Source: Polynucleobacter sp. JS-JIR-II-b4 (GTDB lineage Bacteria; Pseudomonadota; Gammaproteobacteria; Burkholderiales; Burkholderiaceae). Taken from it: a stretch of DNA of 64,000 bases. The stretch spans positions 310,001-374,000 of the forward strand of contig NZ_CP061306.1 in NCBI RefSeq assembly GCF_018687815.1. Reading direction: 5' to 3'. Under the pieces are notes generated by a model, which had not been told where the DNA came from, did no database searches, and saw nothing but the letters and a program-made list of their open reading frames with translations. This document shows, piece after piece, positions 55,543-64,000 of the stretch; the first letter of the stretch is position 1, and the number at the start of each line of letters is the position of its first letter. Both the position numbers and the translations under genes were made by a program.

Positions 55543-55623
55543 TAGTCTTACCTAAATCCATTGATTTAGCACGATTGAGTCAATTTATAATAATTTTAAG
55601 TCACAAGAGCCTAAGGGCCTGCC

Positions 55624-57090
55624 ATGAATATTTATCAAAAAATTATTAGCGCTGCCCAACGGAATCCAGCGGCACCGGCTTTTATATCCGCTCAAGGTTA
55701 CCTCACTTACGGCCAGTTCATTTCTCTGATTGCATTTGCCTCACAAGAATTACATCGGCAAGGAGTGGTTAAAGGCGATGTGGTAGGGGTGATGCTCTCT
55801 CATATTCCGTTACATGCCGCAGTAGTGGTTGCGATTGCGCAGCTTGGAGGAATTTCCATTAGCCTAAATCAGGATATTCCTGCTCCTGAAATGGCTAAGC
55901 GGGTAAAACGCTTTTCCGTAAAGTATCTTGTACGTACGGCTGATATACCGCCAGCTATTGGAGTTAAAAATATTGAATTCACAAAAATTAATTTCGGAGC
56001 AGGACAGTATCACTTCGACTTAAGCAAGGAGGGCTTACCAGAGCCAAAGTCTGATGACCCAGCACGTTTTTTACTAACGTCTGGATCTACTGGAGATGGT
56101 CAAGCTATTTTGCATACCCAGCAATCGTGGGTAGAGAGAGTTAATAAAACAGTTGATGGAATTGAGTCAAGTTCTCGCATAGTTCTTCCAGATATCTATA
56201 GCACCTTAGGAAACATCTTTTTATTGGGTACTTTATTTTCCGGCGCTGCTTTGATTGTTAATAGAAGAGCTACGATACTTGAGTTGATAACCGATATTAA
56301 TACGTACGCTGCAACCCATCTAATTTTCCCTCCCTATATTTTTCAGCGCATGCTTGAACATATTCCGGAAAAGGGCATTGCTTTTCCAACTGTTCAGCAT
56401 TTGAGGCCTGTGGGATCGAGCTTGTCAAAACCCTTATTAGATGCTTTGCTAACTCGAGTGTCACCTAATGTCTACTATCCTTATGGCATCAGTGAAGTTG
56501 GTGCAATCAGCATAGCTACACCAGCTATGCTAAAAAAATACCCTCGCACTAGCGGCAAAATTAAGTCTTGGAGCAAGGCCGAGATAGTGGATGAAAATGA
56601 AATGATTGTAAAAGCTGGTGAGATTGGGCAAATACGGGTAAAAGTAGAAGGCATGACCAATCAGTACTATGAGGCCCCTGATGTTAGCAAGGCGAAATTT
56701 CGTGATGGGTGGTTTTATAGCAGTGACCATGGCTACATTAATGAAGAGGGCCTGCTCTTTATTCAAGGTCGCATGGATGATCTAATCAATTTAGATGGCA
56801 AGAAATTATTTCCTACGCAATTAGAGGAGCAAATCATTAACACGAGTCATATTGCTGATTGCGCATTTTTTACCATCAAGGCGAAAGAAGTGGACCAACT
56901 CTTTGGAGCATTTGTAGCGAGTAGGCATGATATTGATAGAGCCTTGGCAAACCATCCTCACCTGAAGTCTTTACTGGGCGATCGTTATTTTTCTGTGGCT
57001 TCTTTGCCACGCAATACAAATGGAAAAATTTTACGTAAAGATTTAGTCAGTATTTTTTCCAAGGAAATTTCTGAAATTTCGAAAACTTAG
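55624..57090 (+). CDS. Acyl-adenylating enzyme (ANL superfamily), first tandem copy
   Basis: 488 residues. ANL core motifs: T-S-G-S-T-G near residue 153, Y-P-Y-G-I-S-E-V-G (A5), W-F-Y-S-S-D-H-G-Y (A7), G-R-M-D-D-L-I-N-L-D-G-K-K (A8) and P-R-N-T-N-G-K-I-L-R-K-D-L with the catalytic lysine (A10). It has no carrier domain attached. It activates a carboxylate as acyl-AMP and passes it to CoA or a carrier protein; the substrate is not readable. The next gene is a paralogue of exactly equal length. Confidence 0.88.
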   Translation: MNIYQKIISAAQRNPAAPAFISAQGYLTYGQFISLIAFASQELHRQGVVKGDVVGVMLSHIPLHAAVVVAIAQLGGISISLNQDIPAPEMAKRVKRFSVKYLVRTADIPPAIGVKNIEFTKINFGAGQYHFDLSKEGLPEPKSDDPARFLLTSGSTGDGQAILHTQQSWVERVNKTVDGIESSSRIVLPDIYSTLGNIFLLGTLFSGAALIVNRRATILELITDINTYAATHLIFPPYIFQRMLEHIPEKGIAFPTVQHLRPVGSSLSKPLLDALLTRVSPNVYYPYGISEVGAISIATPAMLKKYPRTSGKIKSWSKAEIVDENEMIVKAGEIGQIRVKVEGMTNQYYEAPDVSKAKFRDGWFYSSDHGYINEEGLLFIQGRMDDLINLDGKKLFPTQLEEQIINTSHIADCAFFTIKAKEVDQLFGAFVASRHDIDRALANHPHLKSLLGDRYFSVASLPRNTNGKILRKDLVSIFSKEISEISKT

Positions 57091-57138
57091 CCCTTTTAAG
57101 TGGTGCGAAAAAATGAATAACAATACTTAATTTCAATA

Positions 57139-58605
57139 ATGAATATTTACCAAAAAGTGAAAGCTGGTGCTGAAATTAATTTAGCAGCCCCCGCATTCAT
57201 CTCACCCCAAGGCTACCTTACGCATGGCCAATTTCTTGCGCTGATTGGATGGGCAGCAAAGCAGCTACACGCCCGCGGCGTTCGTAAGGGAAGCATCGTT
57301 GGCATCTCCCTTCCTCATTCTGCTTTGCATGCAGCCGTCTTGGTTGCGGTAGCGCAATTGGGGGCAGTTTCTGTTAGCTTGCAACATTTTTTTCCTCCCC
57401 TTGAAATTGCTGGGCGGATTAAACGATTTAAAGTGCAATATCTCATCCGAAATACAGATCTCAAAGAAGTGCCTGATGTCATCAATATTGAATTGGGAAA
57501 AATCGATATTAAAAAGAATGACCCACTTTTTGATCCAACAAAATTAGGTTTAGAAAACGCAACTTCAGATGATTCCGCTCGTTTTTTATTAACTTCGGGA
57601 TCTACAGGCGAACCCCAAGCGGTGCTACATACTCATGCCTCCTGGATTGAAAGGGCGATTAGAACGGTAGATGCCATTGACTCAAGTTCAAGGGTGATAT
57701 TGCCTGATATGTATGGAACCCTCGGGAATGTTTTTTTGCTGGGCACTTTATTTGCAGGTGGTGCTGTAGTGCTGGCAAGAATGGATAATTATCAAACCTT
57801 GATCAGTGATATTAATTGTTTTGCTGTTACCCATTTGATATTTCCTCCATACATATTCATGGCTATGATGCCTTTTCTTCCTAAGGATGGTGTTGCCTTT
57901 CCGACAGTTAAACATCTAAGGCCAGTAGGCTCAGGATTATCAACACCCTTTATCCAGGACTTAATCACCCGTTTTTCACCTCATGTTTGTTTTCCTTATG
58001 GCATTAGTGAGGTGGGCGCAATTAGTCTCGCCACTGCAGAGATGCTGCAACGCTATCCTGAAACTAGTGGAAAAATTAAGGATTGGAGTAAGGCTCAAGT
58101 GGTGGATGAGAATGATCAGGTCTTACCTTTTGGGCGGTCTGGACAGATTCGGGTTGCAGTAGCAGGGATGCCAAATGAGTATTACGGTGAGCCTGAATTA
58201 TCTAAATTAAAGTTTCGTGATGGTTGGTTTTATAGCAGTGATCACGGCTATATCAACGAAGAGGGTTACTTATTTATCGAAGGGCGTTTGGATGATTTGA
58301 TTAACTTTGATGGCAGCAAAATTAATCCTATCCGAATAGAGTCCTATGTTGTGAATAATACCCCCATCAAAGAGTGTGCCATTTTTGCCATAAAGGTTAA
58401 TGGTAAAAATAGACTTTGTGGCGCATTCGTAGCTAGCAAAGAAACAGTTGCTAAATCTTTAGAAGATCACCCATCTATTCGTGACGTATTAAAGGGTTGT
58501 TACTTCTCGATAAATGCATTGCCCAGAAATGACAATGGCAAGGTCAGAAGAAAAGATTTAGCTAGCGTTTTTGCAAATGAGATTGCTCAATTCTCCAAAG
58601 CATAG
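57139..58605 (+). CDS. Acyl-adenylating enzyme (ANL superfamily), second tandem copy
   Basis: 488 residues and clearly a tandem duplicate of the preceding gene; both begin M-N-I-Y-Q-K and share most motif blocks, including T-S-G-S-T-G, P-Y-G-I-S-E-V-G, F-Y-S-S-D-H-G-Y-I-N-E-E-G and G-R-L-D-D-L-I-N-F-D-G. The A10 lysine segment is N-G-K-V-R-R-K-D-L. Differences are spread evenly, so the duplication is old and both copies seem to be under selection, probably for different acids or acceptors. It converges with the aldehyde dehydrogenase fusion gene. Confidence 0.88.
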   Translation: MNIYQKVKAGAEINLAAPAFISPQGYLTHGQFLALIGWAAKQLHARGVRKGSIVGISLPHSALHAAVLVAVAQLGAVSVSLQHFFPPLEIAGRIKRFKVQYLIRNTDLKEVPDVINIELGKIDIKKNDPLFDPTKLGLENATSDDSARFLLTSGSTGEPQAVLHTHASWIERAIRTVDAIDSSSRVILPDMYGTLGNVFLLGTLFAGGAVVLARMDNYQTLISDINCFAVTHLIFPPYIFMAMMPFLPKDGVAFPTVKHLRPVGSGLSTPFIQDLITRFSPHVCFPYGISEVGAISLATAEMLQRYPETSGKIKDWSKAQVVDENDQVLPFGRSGQIRVAVAGMPNEYYGEPELSKLKFRDGWFYSSDHGYINEEGYLFIEGRLDDLINFDGSKINPIRIESYVVNNTPIKECAIFAIKVNGKNRLCGAFVASKETVAKSLEDHPSIRDVLKGCYFSINALPRNDNGKVRRKDLASVFANEIAQFSKA

Positions 58606-58643
58606 AAATCCTCTTTCTTGCTCAAAGAGCTTAACATTGCTCA

Positions 58644-60584
58644 CTATCTCTTGTAAATGATTTGAGGTTTGGTATAAAAATCTCGATTCCAACGCCCATG
58701 CTCTGGCATGCCAATGCCTGATTCTTTCCAGCCTAAAAACGGACCATTAACATTGAAGGGTGGTCTTGCTTTGTTAAGGGATAGCAGGCCTGCTTGTGCT
58801 TGCTGCATAAAATAATCTTGATTTGCTGGCATGGCTGAATAGAGCACTCCAAGTAAGCCTTGCTCTACACCATTGTGTAACGCAATTGCTTCTTCAAGAT
58901 CCTGGCATTGACATATAGCAATGACTGGTCCAAAAAGTTCTTCAGTCCAAATGGGTGAGGTGATGCTGGGATTGATGAAAATGGTCGGCGTCATCCAATT
59001 GCCATTTTCAGAAAGGTCTTGTGGGGTCAATGCTATTGCTAGGGTTTTAGTTCCCTTGCTTTTCTCAAGCTCAATTTGATTTAATAAAAATGCTTTTTGC
59101 TCAGAGTTGATGATAGGCCCCATCTGAGTTTTGGAATCATGCGGACAGCCTATATTAAGTGCATCAATTGCATCCTTAAAAAGCAGAGAAAATTCGTCCG
59201 CTATAACTGATTCAACAATGATTCTTCGGATCGCAGTGCAGCGTTGTCCGGCAAAGCTAAAAATTGCACCCGCTAGATCCTGGGCGGCCTCCGATAAATT
59301 GGCATCACGTAATATGATTGCCGCATTATTTCCGCCCAGTTCAGCTTGCAGAGGTATCCCAAGCCGATGGGTAACGCTGGCTACTTTTTTCCCAACTACG
59401 AGGGATCCTGTAAATGAGATGGCTGTTGAGAATGGGGATTCAATGAGAGATTTACCCGTATGGGCCCCGCCCAAAATTAAGCCGATGAGGTGATCAAGAT
59501 TGGCTTCTTTTAAGGAGTCCATCAACAATTCAGAAAGATGCGATGCAGGAAGGGCTGGCTTCCAGAGGGCAACATTGCCAAATCCAAGGGCGGGCCCTAT
59601 TTTGCTGATAGGAATAGCAAAAGGATTATTCCAAGGGGTAATTAAAGTGACTAAACCAAGCGGATGGTAGCGCACATCGTGATTGGCAAAAGACTCTATA
59701 TCGTCAAGAGTGGCGCAGATATTTTCAAGTAAATTAAACCCGTACTGGACTTCAGCGTTGGCATCATTGAGTGGCTTACCTAAATCAGTAATGAGTGTAT
59801 CAACCCAAAGCTTCTCTTTATTCTTGAGAATACGAAGCCAATTTTTTAACTCTGCAGAACGAGTCTGAATGGATAATTTTTTCCAAGATGCTTGGGCATT
59901 GAGGACGTCTCTTCCAATAGCTTCAATTTGGAATGAGGTTTGTGGAATGACTTCAAACAAAACCTCTTCGACGTTACAGGGATTCAAGTGTTTCCAAGTC
60001 GAAGATGCATTCGCGAAGAGTGGAGTGCTCTCCCAATCCCGCATTAAATTTTTTGAGCTAGTGCAGACTGCCGCCCTTCCATCTAACCAATGCAATGTGG
60101 AATCCGCGTGCAGCGCATCATAAGATCCTACCGCATCTATAGGAATGATTACCTTTAGGCCTCTAGCATAGGCTCCCAGGGCTGCTTCTCTAATACATGC
60201 ATGGGTGTATAGGCCCATCACTATTAAGGTGTGAATGCCAGCTAAATTGATGGCTTGATTTAATTCAGGTAGATCAAAAGCATTAAAGAATTGCTTTGTA
60301 AAGACGGGCTCATTTAAATGGGGTGCCAATAGTGGGGGAGGTTTTACTCCCACAGAGCCGAGTCGACAGGTTGATATAGAGTTGGTATGCCAATGCGGCA
60401 TGGCATTTGAGCCGTCTTGGGCTACTACGGTATGGGTATGAAAAATAGGTATTGTGTTTTGACGTGCCCAATCAAGCAGAGCATGCATTGAAGCAATGAT
60501 TTCAGACCTAGTGGGCATCAGATTAGGGTGATTGAAAAAATCCTCTTGAGCATCAATCACCAAAATTCCGAAACCCTTACTCAT
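58644..60584 (-). CDS. Isochorismatase-like hydrolase / aldehyde dehydrogenase fusion
   Basis: 646 residues combining two enzymes. Residues 1-190 are an isochorismatase-family cysteine hydrolase with the triad D11 (V-I-D-A-Q-E-D-F), K97 (T-K-Q-F-F) and C130 (T-H-A-C-I-R). Residues about 215-646 are an NAD(P)-dependent aldehyde dehydrogenase: P-W-N-N-P-F, F-T-G-S, E-L-G-G-N-N-A and the catalytic C449 in G-Q-R-C-T-A. The short linker has no stop or frameshift, so the fusion is real in this sequence. The start overlaps the stop of the isopropylmalate-dehydrogenase-like gene (ATGA). An amide or ester cleaved by the first domain might feed the aldehyde step, but no substrate is known. Confidence 0.88.
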   Translation of the reverse strand: MSKGFGILVIDAQEDFFNHPNLMPTRSEIIASMHALLDWARQNTIPIFHTHTVVAQDGSNAMPHWHTNSISTCRLGSVGVKPPPLLAPHLNEPVFTKQFFNAFDLPELNQAINLAGIHTLIVMGLYTHACIREAALGAYARGLKVIIPIDAVGSYDALHADSTLHWLDGRAAVCTSSKNLMRDWESTPLFANASSTWKHLNPCNVEEVLFEVIPQTSFQIEAIGRDVLNAQASWKKLSIQTRSAELKNWLRILKNKEKLWVDTLITDLGKPLNDANAEVQYGFNLLENICATLDDIESFANHDVRYHPLGLVTLITPWNNPFAIPISKIGPALGFGNVALWKPALPASHLSELLMDSLKEANLDHLIGLILGGAHTGKSLIESPFSTAISFTGSLVVGKKVASVTHRLGIPLQAELGGNNAAIILRDANLSEAAQDLAGAIFSFAGQRCTAIRRIIVESVIADEFSLLFKDAIDALNIGCPHDSKTQMGPIINSEQKAFLLNQIELEKSKGTKTLAIALTPQDLSENGNWMTPTIFINPSITSPIWTEELFGPVIAICQCQDLEEAIALHNGVEQGLLGVLYSAMPANQDYFMQQAQAGLLSLNKARPPFNVNGPFLGWKESGIGMPEHGRWNRDFYTKPQIIYKR

Positions 60585-61738
60585 AGGGTTAGGCCTTGCA
60601 ATTGCTGTCTTAAAGAGTGACCAACCTGTTCGCCAAATTCACGTGTGCCATAAGTTCCGCAGCCAGCAGGGGCAATATCTGAGGTGTAAATGCCTCTTTG
60701 TAATGTAGTCTTTACCGCTTGACGCAGAGCGTTATCGCCTTCGGGCCAATGGAAGCTCTCTCTCAGTAGCATTCCAAGAGAAAAGATTTGTCCTATGGGA
60801 TTTGCAATATCTTTACCTGCGATATCTCGGGCAGCCCCATGACCTGTTTGGTATACACCATTACCAGCTGAATTAAAGTTGCCTGAATAGGATAGGCCCC
60901 GCGAGGCAAGTAAGAGTGAGGCGCAGTCTGCCAATACATCGCCGAATAAATTAGGGGAAACAACAACATCAAATTGAGACGGGTTTGCAATGAGTTGATA
61001 GACAGCGTTATCAATCTCATGTTGAAAGAGTGCAACATCTGAAAATTCAGCTTGCATCTGTTGCGCACATTCCCACCATAACTCAGAAATACTTGGAATC
61101 CCACCGGGTTTTAAAACCACATGAAGGCGTTGACGACGTTTATGTGCTAATTTAAACGCTACCTTCAAGATTTGCATAATTTGTGATTGTGTATAGGCAA
61201 AATTTTGGCTTGCAACGACTTCACCTTCATTTGTAATTGCTTTGGACCATTCGCCCTGATAAATTCCGGCCATGTTTTCTCGTACCATGATGATGTCAGT
61301 ATTTCTCACTTGATTAGGGCGAATGGCACCTGATTCAATTAACTCAGGAAGGGGCTCAATAGGAGTGAACTTGCAGTAAAGTTCAAATTGTCTACGCATC
61401 TCATAGACAAAGCGTTCGCCGCCTGGGCCACAAAAAAGAGCGCCCTTTTGCAAAAAGATTGACTCACTAAAATCAATAATCTCACTCGACAAGCTAGAGC
61501 CATACTTTTCTTTGGCTGGGTACCCAATCAATCCACCCGTCTCTAGCTTAAACTCACGTTGCGTATGCAATTTCAAAATTTCAAGCAAACTGAGTGCCAC
61601 TGAAACAACTTCGCTACCTACACCCTCGCCTATTAAAACTCCAATGACGTGTTTATTTTTAGGGTCAAACGAAGAAGGGGTGCCATCAATGCATTTTAAT
61701 AGCTGACGATTTGATGTATGGCTAAACATGGCTATCAC
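60581..61738 (-). CDS. Isopropylmalate/isocitrate dehydrogenase-family enzyme
   Basis: 385 residues from a GTG at 61738; an ATG at 61729 is also possible. Family marks: G-E-G-V-G-S-E-V near the N-terminus, V-R-E-N-M-A-G-I-Y-Q-G-E, V-S-P-N-L-F-G-D-V-L-A-D with the metal-binding Asp pair, then G-H-G-A-A-R-D-I-A-G-K and N-P-I-G-Q. The substrate-binding lysine region reads V-L-K-P-G-G instead of the leuB V-D-K-A-N, so this is probably not the leucine pathway enzyme but a relative oxidising another 2-hydroxy acid with decarboxylation. It is coupled to the fusion gene, which suggests successive steps. Confidence 0.85.
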   Translation of the reverse strand: MIAMFSHTSNRQLLKCIDGTPSSFDPKNKHVIGVLIGEGVGSEVVSVALSLLEILKLHTQREFKLETGGLIGYPAKEKYGSSLSSEIIDFSESIFLQKGALFCGPGGERFVYEMRRQFELYCKFTPIEPLPELIESGAIRPNQVRNTDIIMVRENMAGIYQGEWSKAITNEGEVVASQNFAYTQSQIMQILKVAFKLAHKRRQRLHVVLKPGGIPSISELWWECAQQMQAEFSDVALFQHEIDNAVYQLIANPSQFDVVVSPNLFGDVLADCASLLLASRGLSYSGNFNSAGNGVYQTGHGAARDIAGKDIANPIGQIFSLGMLLRESFHWPEGDNALRQAVKTTLQRGIYTSDIAPAGCGTYGTREFGEQVGHSLRQQLQGLTL

Positions 61739-62217
61739 TTTTCATTAATATGCTGCCCAGGTTAATGGGTAAGATTCAATATTTTATCAGGACAGCTATT
61801 CCTATTCATTAGATTCACCAACTTTCGCTAATAGGGGCGTGTATTTAATGAGTTATTTTTATGGGGTTGGTATCAGCATGGCCTAAAAGTCGTGTCTTAC
61901 AGGTAACTGATGAGTATCGATTACCAGTACGGCCAATAACTATAAGTTAAAAGATTTAACCTGCTGCCCACCAAATCAAATCCTTAAATACCACTTGAGG
62001 AAATCAATAGCGTGCGATGGCGACCTGTACACTTAATACAAAAGATAGGCAGTACAAAACTATTGGATTTCATCCCAAGGCTCAGAACTTTCAAGGACAG
62101 ACTATGGTGGAAGGTGGTTATTACTGTGTCCCACAGTAAGGGATAAACGGTCGTTTGGAATACATTATGCAATCTTAAGTTTTGCCCAAACCAAAATGTT
62201 GATACTGGGATTAATAA
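61739..62217. other. 479-bp spacer with only doubtful small frames
   Basis: No solid gene is seen. Two short rightward frames look mildly protein-like: 61860-61949 (29 codons, with S-R-V-L-Q-V-T-D-E-Y-R) and 62017-62139 (40 codons, with F-H-P-K-A-Q-N-F-Q-G-Q). Neither has a good ribosome-binding site. The region also holds the promoter of the leftward operon near 61739-61800. Confidence 0.5.
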
Positions 62218-62697
62218 TCAGAGTAACTTGTTGGCAGCCTTAATGAGCCTTTGCTGGCGGATCAAAGCGATCGGTTTGGATTTTCGCTCACCCTTTTTAA
62301 AGTGTCTTTTGAACAAGATATCTTGACGTTGATAAATTTTGATGAACTGCTTCCAAAGAGGGAGCAGTACCCCTGGCTCAATTCCAGAAAATGCAGTGCA
62401 ATAAATAGCCTCACCCTTGGCAACTAACTCATTGGTATAGGGGCTTCTGTCTTCGCGCAAACAATCTTCCTTTACTTTTGCGCTCACACCCATCCATAGC
62501 ATGACTCCCAAAACCTTATTTTCACTAAGCAATAAGAGGTAATTATCGTTGCTGATACTGGCATAAAAAGTATGGATTTGCCGCATTGGCAACATCTGGT
62601 AACTTGGATCTCTGATTAATATCAACAGGATGATTCTTAGGGCTTCATCCTTGTTATTAAGACGAGCAAAGGTATAAGCAGGCAAATTTGAACTCAC
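62218..62697 (-). CDS. Possible HlyC-like (toxin-activating acyltransferase) relative
   Basis: 159 residues, GTG start. The order I-S-N-D-N-Y-L-L-L-L, V-L-G-V-M-L-W and a basic C-terminal half (F-K-R-H-F-K-K-G-E-R-K-S-K) resembles HlyC, the ACP-dependent lysine acyltransferase of RTX toxins, in length and spacing. However, I cannot find the catalytic His and Asp of HlyC at the expected places (Ser/Tyr and Tyr/Cys stand there). It may be a degenerate or altered acyltransferase, or a GNAT-like protein. The presence of a giant RTX-like protein 11 kb away makes the HlyC reading attractive but does not prove it. Confidence 0.45.
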   Translation of the reverse strand: MSSNLPAYTFARLNNKDEALRIILLILIRDPSYQMLPMRQIHTFYASISNDNYLLLLSENKVLGVMLWMGVSAKVKEDCLREDRSPYTNELVAKGEAIYCTAFSGIEPGVLLPLWKQFIKIYQRQDILFKRHFKKGERKSKPIALIRQQRLIKAANKLL

Positions 62698-62786
62698 TTT
62701 AAGATGAGATATGGATTGAGTATTTAACTAAAGCAGTATATAAGTTAAGCTTACGTCAGTATTTGGTTCAACTTTGCATTTCTGAA

Positions 62787-63818
62787 CTATGGCACCAAGC
62801 TCAGGAATAGGTATTCAAAGAAAATGATCAAATGAACCACCCCTTGTAAGCGGGTGGTTCTACCAATAGCTAGTGTGAGCGCACCAATAAAGAGGGTCAA
62901 GTACATCAGCGTCATATTGAGATCACTGATTCCTAGGCTCAAGGGTAAATTAAAGAAGATGGCAATCGCAGCAATCACTGGAATAGATAAGCCAATACTG
63001 GCTAGGGCTGAGCCGAGCGCTAAATTGAGGCTACTTTGCAAGCGGTTTGCTCGGGCTGCTCTGACTGCGGCTAAAGCCTCTGGTAGTAAGACTAATAGTG
63101 CAATAGCAATGCCTACAATCGTCTTGGGTGCTCCCGCAGCTTTCACGCCAGCTTCAATCGCAGGACTAAGTAACTCCGCTAAACCTACTACGACTATTAA
63201 AGACAAAATCAGCAGTGCAACGCTCACCGCCGTTTTGAGGTTGCTGGGCTTTAGCGCATGAAAATTAATATCTGTTTTTTTATCTTGCGCCTTAGGTAGG
63301 TAGTAGTCACGATGACTCACAGTTTGAAAAAATAAGAAGGCGATATACAGCACGAATGAGGCAATTCCAGCAAAGGCCAATTGACTCTTAGTAAAGTCTG
63401 GTCCTGGAGTGCTTGTAGTTACGATTGGCATTACCAAAATAAATGTTGCTAAAGCAGTTAGTACTGCTAAGGCAGAGTTAGCACCTTCATTGCGAAATGA
63501 CATTTCATGGTGCTTAAGGCCGCCGATAAAAATACATAAACCAATCACGCCATTAATCACAATCATGACTGTTGCAAATACGGCATCGCGAGCAATGAAT
63601 TCAGACCCGTCATGACCGGAAAGCATCATTGAAACAATGAGGGATACCTCAATAATAGTGACGCTGATAGCCAGCACTAATGCTCCATATGGCTCCCCAG
63701 TTTTATGTGCCACCACTTCAGCATGGTGAACTGCTGAAAGAACTCCACCGATGAGTATGACGCTCATTAGGACAATGAACCAAGTTTGGCCGCTAAGCTG
63801 GTGTAGAAGATTTAGCAT
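62787..63818 (-). CDS. chaA: Ca2+/H+ antiporter ChaA
   Basis: 343 residues, about 11 hydrophobic helices of the Ca2+:cation antiporter family. The two internal repeats have the expected acidic helices: A-V-H-H-A-E-V-V-A-H, G-E-P-Y-G-A-L-V-L-A-I-S-V-T-I-I-E in the first, and V-L-L-P-E-A-L-A-A-V-R-A-A in the second. ChaA exports Ca2+ (and Na+ or K+) from the cytosol in exchange for protons. The cytosolic loop (about residues 180-195) is short and charged. Keeping cytosolic Ca2+ low would help keep RTX-type proteins unfolded before secretion, but there is no sign of co-regulation. Confidence 0.9.
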   Translation of the reverse strand: MLNLLHQLSGQTWFIVLMSVILIGGVLSAVHHAEVVAHKTGEPYGALVLAISVTIIEVSLIVSMMLSGHDGSEFIARDAVFATVMIVINGVIGLCIFIGGLKHHEMSFRNEGANSALAVLTALATFILVMPIVTTSTPGPDFTKSQLAFAGIASFVLYIAFLFFQTVSHRDYYLPKAQDKKTDINFHALKPSNLKTAVSVALLILSLIVVVGLAELLSPAIEAGVKAAGAPKTIVGIAIALLVLLPEALAAVRAARANRLQSSLNLALGSALASIGLSIPVIAAIAIFFNLPLSLGISDLNMTLMYLTLFIGALTLAIGRTTRLQGVVHLIIFFEYLFLSLVP

Positions 63819-63938
63819 AAGTATTTTGAATGAGGGATTTTAGAGAGTACTTAACGAGGTTGAGTGAAAAATATTGAATGCTATTAATATGTATCAGATT
63901 ATCCATTTATTAAGACATCAAAAGGAAATTTAAAGAAA

Positions 63939-64000
63939 ATGCAGGCAATTATCTTATTTGGTCATGGTGCACGTGATGTGCGTTGGCGTGAACCGTTTGA
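63939..64000 (+). CDS. CbiX/SirB-type chelatase-like protein, N-terminus only
   Basis: The frame from ATG 63939 to the window edge reads I-I-L-F-G-H-G-A-R-D followed by R-W-R-E-P-F, the characteristic start of the CbiX family (sirohydrochlorin cobalto/ferrochelatase), including the metal-binding His. AAAGGAAA lies about 11 bases upstream. The gene is cut off by the window end. Confidence 0.82.
   Translation, partial: MQAIILFGHGARDVRWREPF

Noticed and set aside
55624..58605. Non-ribosomal peptide synthetase modules
   Set aside because: Both adenylating proteins stop after the A10 motif and have no condensation, carrier or thioesterase domain; no carrier protein gene was seen nearby.
60581..61738. 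leuB (leucine biosynthesis 3-isopropylmalate dehydrogenase)
   Set aside because: No leuA, leuC or leuD neighbours, and the substrate-lysine region V-L-K-P-G-G differs from the leuB pattern, so only a family-level call is made.
1..64000. CRISPR arrays, tRNA or rRNA genes, insertion sequences, attachment sites
   Set aside because: No regularly spaced short repeats, cloverleaf-like sequences, transposase or integrase genes, or terminal inverted repeats were seen. The repeats present are all inside the giant coding region.

Overview
The window reads as a chromosomal segment of a low-GC freshwater betaproteobacterium. Polynucleobacter or a close Burkholderiales relative fits best, judging from gene content and codon use; this is an inference, because no rRNA or housekeeping marker lies in the window. 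Nearly all of it is devoted to the cell surface: a large exopolysaccharide/capsule locus (about 1-30,100), then a type I secretion (T1SS) locus with one gigantic substrate gene (30,500-51,160), then a trail of associated and unexplained enzymes (51,200-62,700). It ends with a Ca2+/H+ antiporter and the start of a CbiX-like gene.

Polysaccharide locus. Two glycosyltransferases and a divergent WecA-like initiating enzyme are followed by a Wzy-like polymerase broken by a frameshift in an 8-T run. Next come a YjbE-F-(G+H)-like operon in which YjbG and YjbH are fused, and the Wzb phosphatase, Wza export lipoprotein and Wzc tyrosine autokinase. A VanZ-like protein, a second WecA-like enzyme, a Wzx flippase, GDP-perosamine synthase and a PerB/NeuD-like N-acetyltransferase follow. 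A strongly AT-rich stretch (19,066-23,000) carries a glycosyltransferase, a pyruvyltransferase and an intact Wzy. The locus closes with several glycosyltransferases, an NAD-dependent epimerase, an FkbM methyltransferase and a monotopic sugar-phosphate transferase. Together they predict a Wzx/Wzy-type polymer with (N-acetyl)perosamine and probably pyruvylated and methylated residues. GDP-mannose 4,6-dehydratase is not in the window.

Secretion locus. A PrtD-type ABC transporter, HlyD-type adaptor and TolC-type channel sit in a tight operon with a Crp/Fnr-family regulator. The regulator has the same recognition-helix residues as E. coli CRP, and CRP-type palindromes lie upstream of both the operon and the giant gene. 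The giant gene (about 5,210 residues) encodes an acidic, Thr/Ser/Asn/Gly-rich repeat protein. Its N-terminal region carries D-T/S-A-A repeats, including a nearly identical 930-bp tandem duplication. Behind it are two long paralogous arms built from about 143-residue modules with a W-x-I-G signature. A block of RTX-like repeats plus a C-terminal-type domain occurs three times, the last copy at the true C-terminus.

Downstream. A DUF6447-like 63-residue protein, a glycosyltransferase and an unknown 194-residue protein are followed by a PaaK-like adenylating enzyme translationally coupled to a secreted serine protease. Then come two tandem 488-residue acyl-adenylating paralogues and, on the opposite strand, an isopropylmalate-dehydrogenase-like gene coupled to an isochorismatase-aldehyde dehydrogenase fusion. 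A weakly HlyC-like protein follows. I know no described pathway with this combination; it is the best candidate for an undescribed system, perhaps making or attaching a modification for the giant surface protein or the polysaccharide.
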